A stretch of DNA of 24,110 bases, taken from the NCBI GenBank assembly GCA_000416005.1, contig KE356562.1, forward strand, positions 1,213,736 through 1,237,845, given 5' to 3'. The notes beneath the pieces were generated by a model, which was not told the origin of the DNA, searched no databases, and saw nothing but the letters and a program-made list of their open reading frames with translations. Of the stretch, positions 7,981-15,853 are shown in pieces. A program made the translations under genes and the position numbers. The stretch's first letter is position 1, and each line of letters starts with the position of its first letter. The stretch comes from Haloquadratum sp. J07HQX50. GTDB lineage: Archaea; Halobacteriota; Halobacteria; Halobacteriales; Haloferacaceae.

Positions 7981-9327
7981 TTAGTGTGTGGTTGAAACAG
8001 GTGAAGGGTTTACAAGATTACCATCATCATCGAATGCCACTGGAGTGGCCCTGTTGAGCACCTCAAGATTCGGATCAGCCCGTGCTTCCTTCAAGAGTGG
8101 TGTAGAAACATACATTCTCTCAAGCCGCATCGTGTCGGTGATGCGGGCAACGCGGACATCTTCGGGACCGGCGACTCCGATTGTGGATAAGGATGCGGTC
8201 AAGCCTGCTCGGTCTGTCTCAACTGGTGCTGGAACTCTCGTGCCTGGTAGTGTACTTGCAGTGATTGTATTAATGAGTGACTTCGAAACATCCATATCTG
8301 CGAGCAGATCTTGATGAATGAGATCGGCTGATCCTACTCCACATGCGTTGCCATGTGAGGGCTCTGTGAGCGATCGGGCATAGATCCGTTTAATCTCTGG
8401 TGTATCGGGCTCAGGTTCGTCAAAACCAAATACGAGCCGTCCTATAACATTAGTATCCATTCCAGATCCACTGATATCTTTGCCCAACTGATCAATAATT
8501 AGTACATCCAGATTGTCGAATGGAAGGGTTGGCATCAGCTCATATGCCGTTTCGAGTAATTCAGCTTCGCGTGTCAGAAAATTAGATGTGGGAACGCCCT
8601 CAATAATTGTTGTCTCATCATTCTGGTCCTCAACGAGAGCAATTCCACCAACGACCGGTAGCTTTTCTCTCAATAGGCTCGAAATCTCTGGCAGCATATC
8701 ACGGAGACTCCAGTCGACAGACCATTCATGAGCAATCTTGGCCCCGCGCTGTTTACCCATCCCGATGACTAACATTTTTGAGAGACCACTCTCAACCTTT
8801 CCCTGAAAGTCAGTATGAGCTTTGATTCGGTTGATTGGGATTATCGCATCCGCTTCTGCAGCGTTTGCATCAGCGACCGCAGGGATATTTCGCTCTGACG
8901 TCTGGCCGACCTCAACGGTCTGCATGGTCGATCGTATTGGACAGCCTACATTCTCTTTATTTATACCGAGTGCATCAAGTTTGGCTGCCTGTCCTTCTGC
9001 AGTTGCACCTCCGTGGCTACCCATCGCTGGGAAAATAAACGGATCAAACCCACGCTCACTCAATCCACGGATGACACCACGGACAATCACTGGAAGGTTG
9101 GCAATTCCACGGCTTCCAACTCCGACAGCGACCTCACCGCCGGCAGGAATCTTATCGACCGCCAAGTTTCCGACCTCAGCCGCTGCTCGGTCTTCAATTG
9201 CCGTCTGTGGAATAGAGTCAGTCTGCCATTTTTGACGTATCATCCCTATCTCGGGCAGTGGCCTGTCATGGCAGGCTTTTATAATGGTTTCTTCACTGAC
9301 AGGCGATATTGTCGGTTGCTGCGACAT
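7981..9327 (-). CDS. LarA-family racemase/epimerase (DUF2088)
   Basis: Member of the nickel-pincer lactate racemase superfamily, whose enzymes racemise or epimerise C2 of 2-hydroxy acids; some act on aldonates such as gluconate. Visible: GSRG around 71-74, GSHGG with His105, KAHTDF with His171, GLSKML with Lys184 and AHEW with His200. From memory, Lactiplantibacillus LarA uses His108, His174, Lys184 (cofactor attachment) and His200 (Ni ligand), so a complete set is plausible; here the His171-Lys184 spacing is longer than in that enzyme. Length of 448 aa is normal. It follows the split UxaA genes after 47 bases, probably in the same transcript, suggesting C2 inversion of a sugar acid before dehydration. 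No LarB, LarC or LarE cofactor genes are in the window. Family well supported, substrate inferred. Confidence 0.8.
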   Translation of the reverse strand: MSQQPTISPVSEETIIKACHDRPLPEIGMIRQKWQTDSIPQTAIEDRAAAEVGNLAVDKIPAGGEVAVGVGSRGIANLPVIVRGVIRGLSERGFDPFIFPAMGSHGGATAEGQAAKLDALGINKENVGCPIRSTMQTVEVGQTSERNIPAVADANAAEADAIIPINRIKAHTDFQGKVESGLSKMLVIGMGKQRGAKIAHEWSVDWSLRDMLPEISSLLREKLPVVGGIALVEDQNDETTIIEGVPTSNFLTREAELLETAYELMPTLPFDNLDVLIIDQLGKDISGSGMDTNVIGRLVFGFDEPEPDTPEIKRIYARSLTEPSHGNACGVGSADLIHQDLLADMDVSKSLINTITASTLPGTRVPAPVETDRAGLTASLSTIGVAGPEDVRVARITDTMRLERMYVSTPLLKEARADPNLEVLNRATPVAFDDDGNLVNPSPVSTTH

Positions 9328-9374
9328 GTGAATAAAGATTTGTGATAGTTCAGTAAAAAACCTCGATGGTAATC

Positions 9375-10520
9375 TTACATCGATGGTCCGACTCGATTGA
9401 TCGCGAACTTTGTGAGGCCATGACGTTCGGTTGCTGTGGAGGCACCATCTGCAACCGAGCGAAGTGTCGCTATAAGATCTGCAGGGGCGCTCGATCGCGC
9501 GTCAATGTCTATATCATCTGTTAAGACACTGGCCGTCGAGTCCTCACCCGTTATCTTAATCACCGGGACAATTGGGTGGCCGGTTGGGATTCCCTCTGCA
9601 GTTACATGAATAATGATCGATGCACCAGCAGCCGCGAGTCCCGTAGCGGCCTCTTCAAACCGAGATGGCGAGTCGAGCAATGTAAGACCGCTATCCCGAA
9701 CAGTTCGATCACCATAGTCGATTACTTCCGCCACTGGCTGATTTCCCCACGTGGCTGTAATCTCCTCTAGTGGGTACTTTATCGAATCTTCAGCAATACT
9801 ACGAGTGCTTCCGGGTTGCATCTTGAATCGGTCGACCATCGTCTGAATATCACGTCTGACAGATGAGTCCGCTGCTCTGTCTTGGACGGCGTCTGAGTGT
9901 CCGGCCAGTCGCTCAATTCCAGCGGCGATTACGTGTGCATCTGCTTGAATGAGTCTGTTTACCACTGTCCCAACAAGGGGGTCAGCAACTGTTCTTGTTG
10001 AGTCAGATATATCTGAACTCACGATGCCGACAGTGAGATCTGACATGCATGCGGACTCCTCATCGGTCGCTCCAGCGTTCTTCGTGAGTGTGTTTGTTAG
10101 CTCAATACCCTCCTCAATGCAGGGGTCAGTCCCACCAGCAGTTTGAATCGCTGTCTCTCGGACAGGGACATCGTGGCTTGCGATCTTCTCAGCGAACGGT
10201 CCACTCTGGAGATGTTCACACCCTAACCCAACAACCGTTGCTCCTGCAACATTTGGATTAAGTGTGATGTTGAGAAGCGTGCGTTCTGTCTGGTCGTGGT
10301 CTGCTCCAATCTGAGCGCATCCATGGTCGTGTGGAGTGCTGACTGCGCCTTCGATTGAGTCGGTGATACGTTCGGCAACGATATGCGAGCAAATTACCGA
10401 TGGTAATACGATCACTCGGTTTCGTACGCCAACCATGCCAGATTGTCGACGGTAGCCTGTAAATGACCTCTCAGATAGATTCTCGCCCACGTGGCGATCA
10501 ACTGGATCAGAGGTGGACAT
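9375..10520 (-). CDS. UxaA-family dehydratase large subunit B (lacks ECGGSD motif)
   Basis: Large-domain paralogue of altronate/galactarate dehydratase (UxaA/GarD) and sulfolactate sulfo-lyase large subunits. It keeps the first-half motifs: Cys44 in VICSHIV, His64/His66/Cys68 in HDHGCAQ and Cys101 in GLGCE. The second-half motifs are gone: ECGGSD is replaced by IVSSDI near 166-171, the glycine-rich GGLTTIEEKS segment by PGSTRSIAEDSI (236-247), and TTGRGS by HVTAEG. Length is 381 aa. Its start codon shares one base with the stop of the SAF-domain gene (TGATG), so it is translationally coupled. The neighbouring large paralogue shows the opposite loss pattern, so I infer that the two assemble into one enzyme. 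The acid substrate (altronate, galactarate or another aldonate/aldarate) is unknown. Confidence 0.85.
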   Translation of the reverse strand: MSTSDPVDRHVGENLSERSFTGYRRQSGMVGVRNRVIVLPSVICSHIVAERITDSIEGAVSTPHDHGCAQIGADHDQTERTLLNITLNPNVAGATVVGLGCEHLQSGPFAEKIASHDVPVRETAIQTAGGTDPCIEEGIELTNTLTKNAGATDEESACMSDLTVGIVSSDISDSTRTVADPLVGTVVNRLIQADAHVIAAGIERLAGHSDAVQDRAADSSVRRDIQTMVDRFKMQPGSTRSIAEDSIKYPLEEITATWGNQPVAEVIDYGDRTVRDSGLTLLDSPSRFEEAATGLAAAGASIIIHVTAEGIPTGHPIVPVIKITGEDSTASVLTDDIDIDARSSAPADLIATLRSVADGASTATERHGLTKFAINRVGPSM

Positions 10521-10831
10521 CAGGCTTCACCCTCCGAGACAGAGACGTCGCCGCGTCCACGAAGACTCTCAGTATTATGTGTATGAATCCACGCTCCAGC
10601 ACTCACAGGTTCAGTCACTTCACCGATTACTTCACCATACTTAATGACATTATCGCCTACTTCAAACTGCTCCAGTGCAATTTTATGACCAAATGGTATA
10701 TCCTCGGATAGTTCGATCTGCTCGCCACCGTATGTCACAATCGCTCCTTCTTTGACATCATCAATTGCAGTAATTACGTTGTCTGCTGTATTGAGATGTA
10801 GACCGACCTCACTCAACACTTCACCCTTCAT
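10520..10831 (-). CDS. UxaA small subunit, SAF domain
   Basis: Stand-alone version of the N-terminal SAF domain that opens UxaA and GarD and forms the small subunit of split members such as SuyA. The key segments IPFGHKIAL (about 45-53), IKYGEVIGEV (about 63-72) and GAWIHTHN (about 79-86) are all present; the last is the family hallmark. Length of 103 aa equals a complete domain. Its ATG overlaps the stop of large subunit A by 4 bases (ATGA), and its stop overlaps the start of large subunit B by one base. It therefore sits between two large subunits in one tightly coupled cluster. Likely function is completing the dehydratase active site of one or both large chains. Family certain, partner choice inferred. 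Confidence 0.9.
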   Translation of the reverse strand: MKGEVLSEVGLHLNTADNVITAIDDVKEGAIVTYGGEQIELSEDIPFGHKIALEQFEVGDNVIKYGEVIGEVTEPVSAGAWIHTHNTESLRGRGDVSVSEGEA

Positions 10832-12015
10832 GCTGACTCCTGTCTCTCCGCGAGTTCATTTGGTTGCAGTTCATTAATTGCAAATTCCTCAAGTTGACGC
10901 AACTCTGCAGCAGTTTGTTTCCCACTGGCCACCGCGATGAGTTCATCGTAGATCCGTGAGCCGACGGATTCAAGCGATTCGCCAGATATCACCGTACTTG
11001 CGTCTATGTCCATGTTATTCGCCAGTTGCGTGGCAGTTTTCGGATTCCCTGTGACTTTGATAACTGGTGCAAGCGGGTTTCCCGTTGTTGAACCACGACC
11101 AGTGGTGAACGCAATGACCTGTGCACCGCCAGCAACCTTTCCAACGACTGACTCAACATCGTATCCTGGTGTATCCATTAACACTAGTCCACCGCCTACA
11201 GGAAGAGTCTCGGCGTAGTCAACAATTCCACGCACAGGAGACGTTCCTCCCTTCGAGATAGCACCTAAACTTTTTTCTTCGATAGTGGTCAGGCCCCCTT
11301 CTTGATTGCCCGGTGTTGGTTGTGCACCACGCATGTCAACCCCCATGAGCTCTGCAGCAGCCTCGCGAGAATTAACTCGCTCTAAAAGTCGGTCACGAAC
11401 GGATTGGCTGTCACACCGATCAGTCAGGATGTGCTCGGCGCCAATAAATTCAGGTGTTTCGGAGAATGTCGCTGTGCCACCATCGCCGACAAGTTGGTCG
11501 CAGGCAGCTCCAACAGCGGGATTTGCCGCAATCCCGCTTGTGGCGTCGGAACCTCCGCATTCGACACCAAATCGAAGTTGGCTTGCATCACATGACGTCC
11601 GTTCAATCGTTTGTATCGACTGCCAGAGAGAGTCAGCGATCTCGGTCCCGTTGGTCACCGTCGCGATTGTTCCTCCAGTTTCGCGAACTGAGATGGTTTC
11701 AACACGCCGTTCACCAACAGCAACTGCATCGGCTAACTCGTCGAGGCCAATGGCCTCTGTCCCGAGACCGATAATTAGAGATGCACCTACATTCGGGTTT
11801 GTTCCGACTCCGGCGAGTGTGCGAAATATTTGCTCACGTGCAGCTGCTGGCGGGTCTCCTCCCATCTGGTGCGGCGTTGAACGAATCTGTGCGCCTCCCT
11901 GAGCAGCAATTTCATCGGCGATCGGGGCTGTCGCGACCGACACGGGGATCACAGCTACATAGTTCCGAGCACCTGGTGGTCCATGTGACCGCGGATACCC
12001 CTCAAATGTAGTCAT
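10828..12015 (-). CDS. UxaA-family dehydratase large subunit A (lacks N-terminal Cys motifs)
   Basis: Large subunit of an altronate/galactarate-type dehydratase. The second-half motifs are canonical: VECGGSDATSGI at 151-162, PGNQEGGLTTIEEKSLG at 235-251, MDTPGYD at 280-286 and TTGRGSTTGNP at 304-314. The first-half motifs that the family normally keeps are altered: the Cys of the NCSATV-type motif aligns with Ala28, HGTGC-type reads PHQMGGDP (48-55), and GLGCE reads GLGTE (83-87). Length of 395 aa matches a UxaA C-terminal module without the SAF domain. First gene of the minus-strand dehydratase cluster, 62 bases after the SMC-like gene. On its own it lacks half of the conserved residues, so I infer that it works with large subunit B and the SAF subunit. 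Sulfo-lyase activity is less likely in this sugar context. Confidence 0.88.
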   Translation of the reverse strand: MTTFEGYPRSHGPPGARNYVAVIPVSVATAPIADEIAAQGGAQIRSTPHQMGGDPPAAAREQIFRTLAGVGTNPNVGASLIIGLGTEAIGLDELADAVAVGERRVETISVRETGGTIATVTNGTEIADSLWQSIQTIERTSCDASQLRFGVECGGSDATSGIAANPAVGAACDQLVGDGGTATFSETPEFIGAEHILTDRCDSQSVRDRLLERVNSREAAAELMGVDMRGAQPTPGNQEGGLTTIEEKSLGAISKGGTSPVRGIVDYAETLPVGGGLVLMDTPGYDVESVVGKVAGGAQVIAFTTGRGSTTGNPLAPVIKVTGNPKTATQLANNMDIDASTVISGESLESVGSRIYDELIAVASGKQTAAELRQLEEFAINELQPNELAERQESA

Positions 12016-12077
12016 ATATCGAATCAGCCAGCACTACCTCAAAGTCTTTACCACTACAGCGCGAGACCAACTCTAAA

Positions 12078-14006
12078 TTAAATATCTGTGACCCGGGTAT
12101 AGGAATCGTCAAGCTCACTAGCATCCTCTGGGAGAAGCGCTACAATCAAAAATTCACTGAACTCAGCAAAATAGTCCACGAGTGTCGCGATGCGAGGAGA
12201 GTCTATTGCCTCAAGTGAATCAAGCAACATAAACGGAACAGTTTCGTGTAAGTCATGAACCAGATACCCAGCCAGGGCAAAGATCAGACCAGTTACCTCT
12301 CTTTCACTCTCAGAGAGATGTTCGACAGTGTCTTCATATGCAATGCCGCTCTCAGTCGTACGGATAATGTGTAGCTCAAAGTGTGAGCTATGATTTGTCG
12401 TCTCACTGGTGTCGATACGTTCGATCCAGATACGCTCAATATTCTCATATCCCATTAAGTTGAGAATCGACTGCATATGATCATTGAAAGATTCGACTGC
12501 TTCAGCTTCGATCTGTTCGATCATTGTCCGCTGATCTGTAAGAGCGTCCATGGTTGTTTCGCGCTCTTGACGTAGCTCCTCTGAGCGTTCAATGTCATCT
12601 TCGATCGTTTCGATCTGTGCGGTTATTTCGTCAACTTTTGACTCGATTTGGTCGATATCGAACTCTAATTGATTTGCCTCCTTGTGCAGCGAGAGGATCT
12701 CATCAAAGTCTGCTGATTCCAGCTCCTCAACAGCTGTTTCGAGCGCTTCGACTTCGCTGGTGAGTTCTACCCGGGACGATTTCAGCTCCTCAATTTTGCT
12801 CTCTCGGCGCTCAATTTCAGCGGTTATTTCGTCGATCTTCGACTCGAGCTGCTCGATCCGGTTAATGCGAGTGCGGCGTGCTTTTTGATCTGATTTCACT
12901 GACTGAAGCTCTTCTTTGATTTCCGCGAGTTTATCCATTTTTTCTGTGCGGATATTTTTCAGTCGGTCGACAGTTGAGGTGATCTGCGAGCGTTCGACAG
13001 TTGACCCACACGTCCAACACGTCACTGTATCGGCTTCGATGAGTTGATCAGTCAGCGAGCTATCACTGGACTGTTCCAGTTCAGGCAATTCCTTGTCGCT
13101 CGTCAAGAGTCGCTCTTCATTGTATTCGATGAGATTCCGGAGTTCATTTATCTCTGTAGTGAGTGATTGCCGGCGATCACGAAGTTGGTCAATCTCAGCC
13201 TCTAAGCTATGATTCGGCTCCTTCGGTTGGTCATCAATATCGTCCAGTTTGCTACTGATTTCATTCCGTTCACGTTTTAGTGAAGTAATGCTCTCAGACT
13301 GGATTTCAATTTGTTGCCGAACAGATTCTAATTCGCTCCGCGTCTGTTTAAGTTCATCAAGTTTAGATTCGAGGGCTGCCTCCTCACTCCGACCCTGCTC
13401 AATCTCCGTGCTGTGTGCTTCAATCTCAGCTTCAATCTGTTCGAGCGACTCCCGCTTGGCTTCAATTTCGTTTTGGAGTGACGTCCGGCGCTCTTCGAGT
13501 TTCGGAAGTTTGTTTTTCTCTGATTCGATTTGTTCGATCTCCGTATTTAGCTGACGTTTCTCTGACTCAAGTTCACGGATCCGTGATTTGATCTCAGCGA
13601 CATCAACTGGTCGCATGATCACCTCGCGAAGCTCGTCACCTCGTGAAACTGCCTGTCTGGCCTCATTTGACTCGAGTAGAAAAGCAAAGAGATCTGCAAC
13701 CTCAGGCTCATTAAGATATGAATCACCGGCGAATGTAATTTGATCATCTGCCCCAGTAAGCGACCGCTCGTAAAGCTTATCATCGATTTCGAATGTCACA
13801 GATCCAGTCTCTGCATCACCTTTGAGCGATACATCCGAACTCCCCATGGCTGCCATGATCGACTGCAAAAATGAAGTACGATTTGTCGCATTCTCACCCG
13901 TCAGTATAGTGACGCCCGGCGGGACTGAGACTTCTGTCTTATCAATTCCACCGATATTTTCGACACGAAAGTGGGCAGAGTCGGAAACGGTTTCGAGAGA
14001 ACTCAT
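12078..14006 (-). CDS. Archaea-specific SMC-related protein (Sph-like)
   Basis: SMC/Rad50-like coiled-coil protein of the haloarchaeal group often found beside RdfA; in Haloferax volcanii the equivalent Sph3 is tied to cell shape. The N-terminal head has GENATNRTS at 37-45 where a canonical Walker A would read GxxGxGKS/T. Two long coiled-coil arms (about 140-315 and 345-505) flank a CWTC pair at 330-333, a Rad50-like zinc-hook site. The C-terminal head has the signature-like LSESERE (564-570) and a Walker-B-like PFMLLDSLEAID (591-602), in which the residue after Asp596 is Ser instead of catalytic Glu. Length of 642 aa is normal for the group. The TATA-like CAATTAAC (minus strand, 14031-14038) lies 27 bases before the ATG. 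ATP binding may be retained; hydrolysis by the standard mechanism is doubtful. DNA or cytoskeleton target unknown. Confidence 0.85.
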   Translation of the reverse strand: MSSLETVSDSAHFRVENIGGIDKTEVSVPPGVTILTGENATNRTSFLQSIMAAMGSSDVSLKGDAETGSVTFEIDDKLYERSLTGADDQITFAGDSYLNEPEVADLFAFLLESNEARQAVSRGDELREVIMRPVDVAEIKSRIRELESEKRQLNTEIEQIESEKNKLPKLEERRTSLQNEIEAKRESLEQIEAEIEAHSTEIEQGRSEEAALESKLDELKQTRSELESVRQQIEIQSESITSLKRERNEISSKLDDIDDQPKEPNHSLEAEIDQLRDRRQSLTTEINELRNLIEYNEERLLTSDKELPELEQSSDSSLTDQLIEADTVTCWTCGSTVERSQITSTVDRLKNIRTEKMDKLAEIKEELQSVKSDQKARRTRINRIEQLESKIDEITAEIERRESKIEELKSSRVELTSEVEALETAVEELESADFDEILSLHKEANQLEFDIDQIESKVDEITAQIETIEDDIERSEELRQERETTMDALTDQRTMIEQIEAEAVESFNDHMQSILNLMGYENIERIWIERIDTSETTNHSSHFELHIIRTTESGIAYEDTVEHLSESEREVTGLIFALAGYLVHDLHETVPFMLLDSLEAIDSPRIATLVDYFAEFSEFLIVALLPEDASELDDSYTRVTDI

Positions 14007-14030
14007 TATTCAGCATATACGTGTTAGTGG

Positions 14031-14038
14031 GTTAATTG
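14031..14038 (-). promoter_or_regulatory. TATA-like element of the SMC-related gene
   Basis: Minus-strand CAATTAAC is centred about 27-28 bases upstream of the ATG at 14006, in the 68-base gap after rdfA. It suggests that the gene can be transcribed separately from rdfA. Confidence 0.4.
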
Positions 14039-14074
14039 TTTTTTCGAAACGACATGCTAATATCACATATTGAC

Positions 14075-14689
14075 TCACTGCTGACACTCACAGCCTCTGT
14101 TATCCAGAAACGCATCGATTGAGTACTGCGTCCCACAGACCTCACAGATGACCTGTAAGTCGAGAAATACTTCGAACTCTTCTGCGTCGATACGATTCGT
14201 ATCTCGGAGTTTCTCAAGGCGATCAGAGGTCACCGAGATTGTCCGACTCTGCAGTCGTTGAATGCTCTCGCGATCTTTAGCGATTTTATCAGTATCGCTG
14301 AGTTGCTTATATGATGCATCTCGAAATTCGGTCAGATATGACCGTATCGCTTGGTACGTGACAAAATCTGATTCGAGCGATTCGACATCAACCCCATGCT
14401 CAATAAGTCGGCGGCGAGTGTCGGTACGAACACCCACACTCACATCATCGCTCTGGAGGTTTCGATACAATGTGTCGATATCCCGTCCTAAAGTATTCAG
14501 ACTGCTTCCAACGATACGAACGCGAAGTAACTCCTTATTAAAATAATCGGCCAGGTCACGTAAACTGAGACGGTCATCACCTGTCGCTGTCCAGCGTTTC
14601 TCAAGTGTGTCACCTAATCCTGTTAGCTCATACTTCTCTATCAGCCGAGCGACTTTGTTAGAAGTATACCGCGCAGATTTTTTATCCAT
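14075..14689 (-). CDS. rdfA: Rod-determining factor RdfA-like protein
   Basis: Haloarchaeal protein of the RdfA family; in Haloferax volcanii RdfA is needed for rod-shaped cells and probably has a regulatory role. The N terminus KVARLIEKYELTGL (12-25) and LSLRDLADYFN (41-51) are characteristic. A middle helical region follows, and a C-terminal zinc-ribbon-like site has Cys182, Cys185, Cys200 and Cys202 (CEVC and CEC). Length of 204 aa is normal. It is flanked by the SMC-related gene downstream and a DUF7260-like gene upstream on the same strand. A strong TATA box lies 27 bases before its ATG, with a run of seven G between the box and the start. The winged-helix-like layout suggests DNA or partner-protein binding, but this is inference. 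Family assignment is from motif memory and synteny. Confidence 0.8.
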   Translation of the reverse strand: MDKKSARYTSNKVARLIEKYELTGLGDTLEKRWTATGDDRLSLRDLADYFNKELLRVRIVGSSLNTLGRDIDTLYRNLQSDDVSVGVRTDTRRRLIEHGVDVESLESDFVTYQAIRSYLTEFRDASYKQLSDTDKIAKDRESIQRLQSRTISVTSDRLEKLRDTNRIDAEEFEVFLDLQVICEVCGTQYSIDAFLDNRGCECQQ

Positions 14690-14700
14690 GATGATAGTAC

Positions 14701-14720
14701 GGGGGGGTGATAATTATAAA
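14701..14720 (-). promoter_or_regulatory. rdfA promoter with G7 tract
   Basis: On the minus strand TTTATAATTA (14711-14720) is centred about 27 bases before the ATG at 14689, so the transcript is probably leaderless. Between the TATA box and the start lies a homopolymer of seven G on the plus strand (14701-14707). Length changes there would alter the TATA-to-start distance. Confidence 0.65.
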
Positions 14721-14771
14721 CAGCGTGCTATCGGATTAGGAGACGAGATAACTTAACTTGATGATGTATCC

Positions 14772-15554
14772 TTAGGATGAAAGCTCTGAGCGAAGTGTAT
14801 CGATTTGGCTAGCTAAGGAGCTACAGAGAGACAAAACTGGATAGGTTGGTTCAACCGACTGATACAAGTAAGCAGTAAGATCAGGATCACTCGGCTCATC
14901 ACAGTAGGTCTCACGCTGTGATTGAATGACACCCTGTCGGTTATGAGCGACAGACTCACATTGATCAGAGAGCACTGACAGGCGCTGTTGATACCCATCT
15001 CGCGTCCGGTGATCGGACGACGTACCCATCGTGGCCTCAATGTGATCAATTTGGGAGATCAGTGATGTTAATTCAGATTCGGATGTTGCAATTGAGTGAC
15101 GTTCGTCGCTCAGTGTCTCAAGCAGATTTTCGCGCTTACTGAGCGCTTCGGCGATACGAAATAAGAGTGCCTGTTTTGCTGCATGTGTAAAACAGTGAGG
15201 GCTACTCACTGCTGTGGCCATTTCAGTACCAAATTCCTCAGAGAGGCTCTCAAGATATGACTCTCCGTATTCAGTCTCATAAAACGAAAGATCCATTATC
15301 GTGTCTTCATACGCCTGCTGGACCGCAGTTTGATAATCATCAGCAGACGAGGGGAATCGTCGAATGTGTGGCTGTGATGCAACTGCTGTGCTACTGGAGT
15401 GATTGCCCGGTTGGAGAGATTGAATCTGATCTGAGAATGCTCTAAATGCCTTGCACTCCTGCTGGGTTCGAATTTCCTCAGTATTGATTGCTGAGTAGAG
15501 TTGCTCAAACAACTCAGTGAGGTATCTCTCGGTAACTGCAGCAGCAGATCTCAT
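14772..15554 (-). CDS. DUF7260-like haloarchaeal protein
   Basis: Helical soluble protein resembling the haloarchaeal DUF7260 family. The matching stretch is QQAYEDTIMDLSFYETEYGESYLESLSEEFG, written here as its parts AYEDTIMDL, FYETEYGE and LSEEFG. It is followed by a serine/histidine turn, KQALLFRIAEALSKREN and a predicted coiled coil (DERHSIATSESELTSLISQ). No molecular function is known to me. The frame is open to an ATG at 15599, but the first 15 residues from there are hydrophobic and encoded in an AT-rich promoter-like stretch. I prefer the ATG at 15554 (MRSAAAVTERYL, 260 aa). It is the first gene of the minus-strand trio with rdfA and the SMC-related gene, so a connected role in shape or division is plausible. 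In Haloferax the ddfA gene occupies a similar neighbourhood; equivalence is not shown here. Confidence 0.7.
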   Translation of the reverse strand: MRSAAAVTERYLTELFEQLYSAINTEEIRTQQECKAFRAFSDQIQSLQPGNHSSSTAVASQPHIRRFPSSADDYQTAVQQAYEDTIMDLSFYETEYGESYLESLSEEFGTEMATAVSSPHCFTHAAKQALLFRIAEALSKRENLLETLSDERHSIATSESELTSLISQIDHIEATMGTSSDHRTRDGYQQRLSVLSDQCESVAHNRQGVIQSQRETYCDEPSDPDLTAYLYQSVEPTYPVLSLCSSLASQIDTLRSELSS

Positions 15555-15585
15555 CTCCACTCTATAATAATAAGATAATAGTACA

Positions 15586-15598
15586 AAAATATATATCA
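15586..15598 (-). promoter_or_regulatory. TATA element upstream of the DUF7260-like gene
   Basis: Minus-strand ATATATATTTTTG lies 33-44 bases upstream of the ATG at 15554. It would fall inside the coding region if the ATG at 15599 were used, which favours the shorter gene. Confidence 0.45.
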
Positions 15599-15853
15599 TA
15601 TTTGCTTGTTGATATACTCAACTGTGTGGATTGGATCATCCAGTAGATTGAATCAGCGTGTCAATATATGATGAAGTATCTCGAGGTCAAATGAAGTGGT
15701 TCGAGACGCGGAGCGTCACCACGGGAATCGAAGATTTCCAAACAAACCCGAGGTACTCTCCCTTGTTCTTGATAAATAACGCTGTCATATTGAGAGGCCG
15801 AGATGGGCTACCGAAGGATCTGGGACATACAGCTATAAGCTCGAATTCCAGTT

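Noticed and set aside
8822..9235. 137-codon plus-strand frame antisense to the LarA-like gene
   Set aside because: Mirror of a motif-rich gene, with no recognisable domain of its own.
11306..11902. 198-codon plus-strand frame antisense to UxaA large subunit A
   Set aside because: It lies wholly inside a well-supported dehydratase gene. Its translation is low-complexity Ser/Pro/Arg, as expected for the reverse of a haloarchaeal gene.
10520..12015. Sulfolactate sulfo-lyase SuyAB
   Set aside because: Split SAF plus large subunit is also the SuyAB layout, but there are two large subunits here and the neighbours are all sugar-acid genes, with no sulfonate genes.
13249..13554. Ser-rich plus-strand frame inside the SMC-related gene
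   Set aside because: It is the complement of a Glu/Lys-rich coiled coil, which produces Ser/Leu-rich antisense frames.
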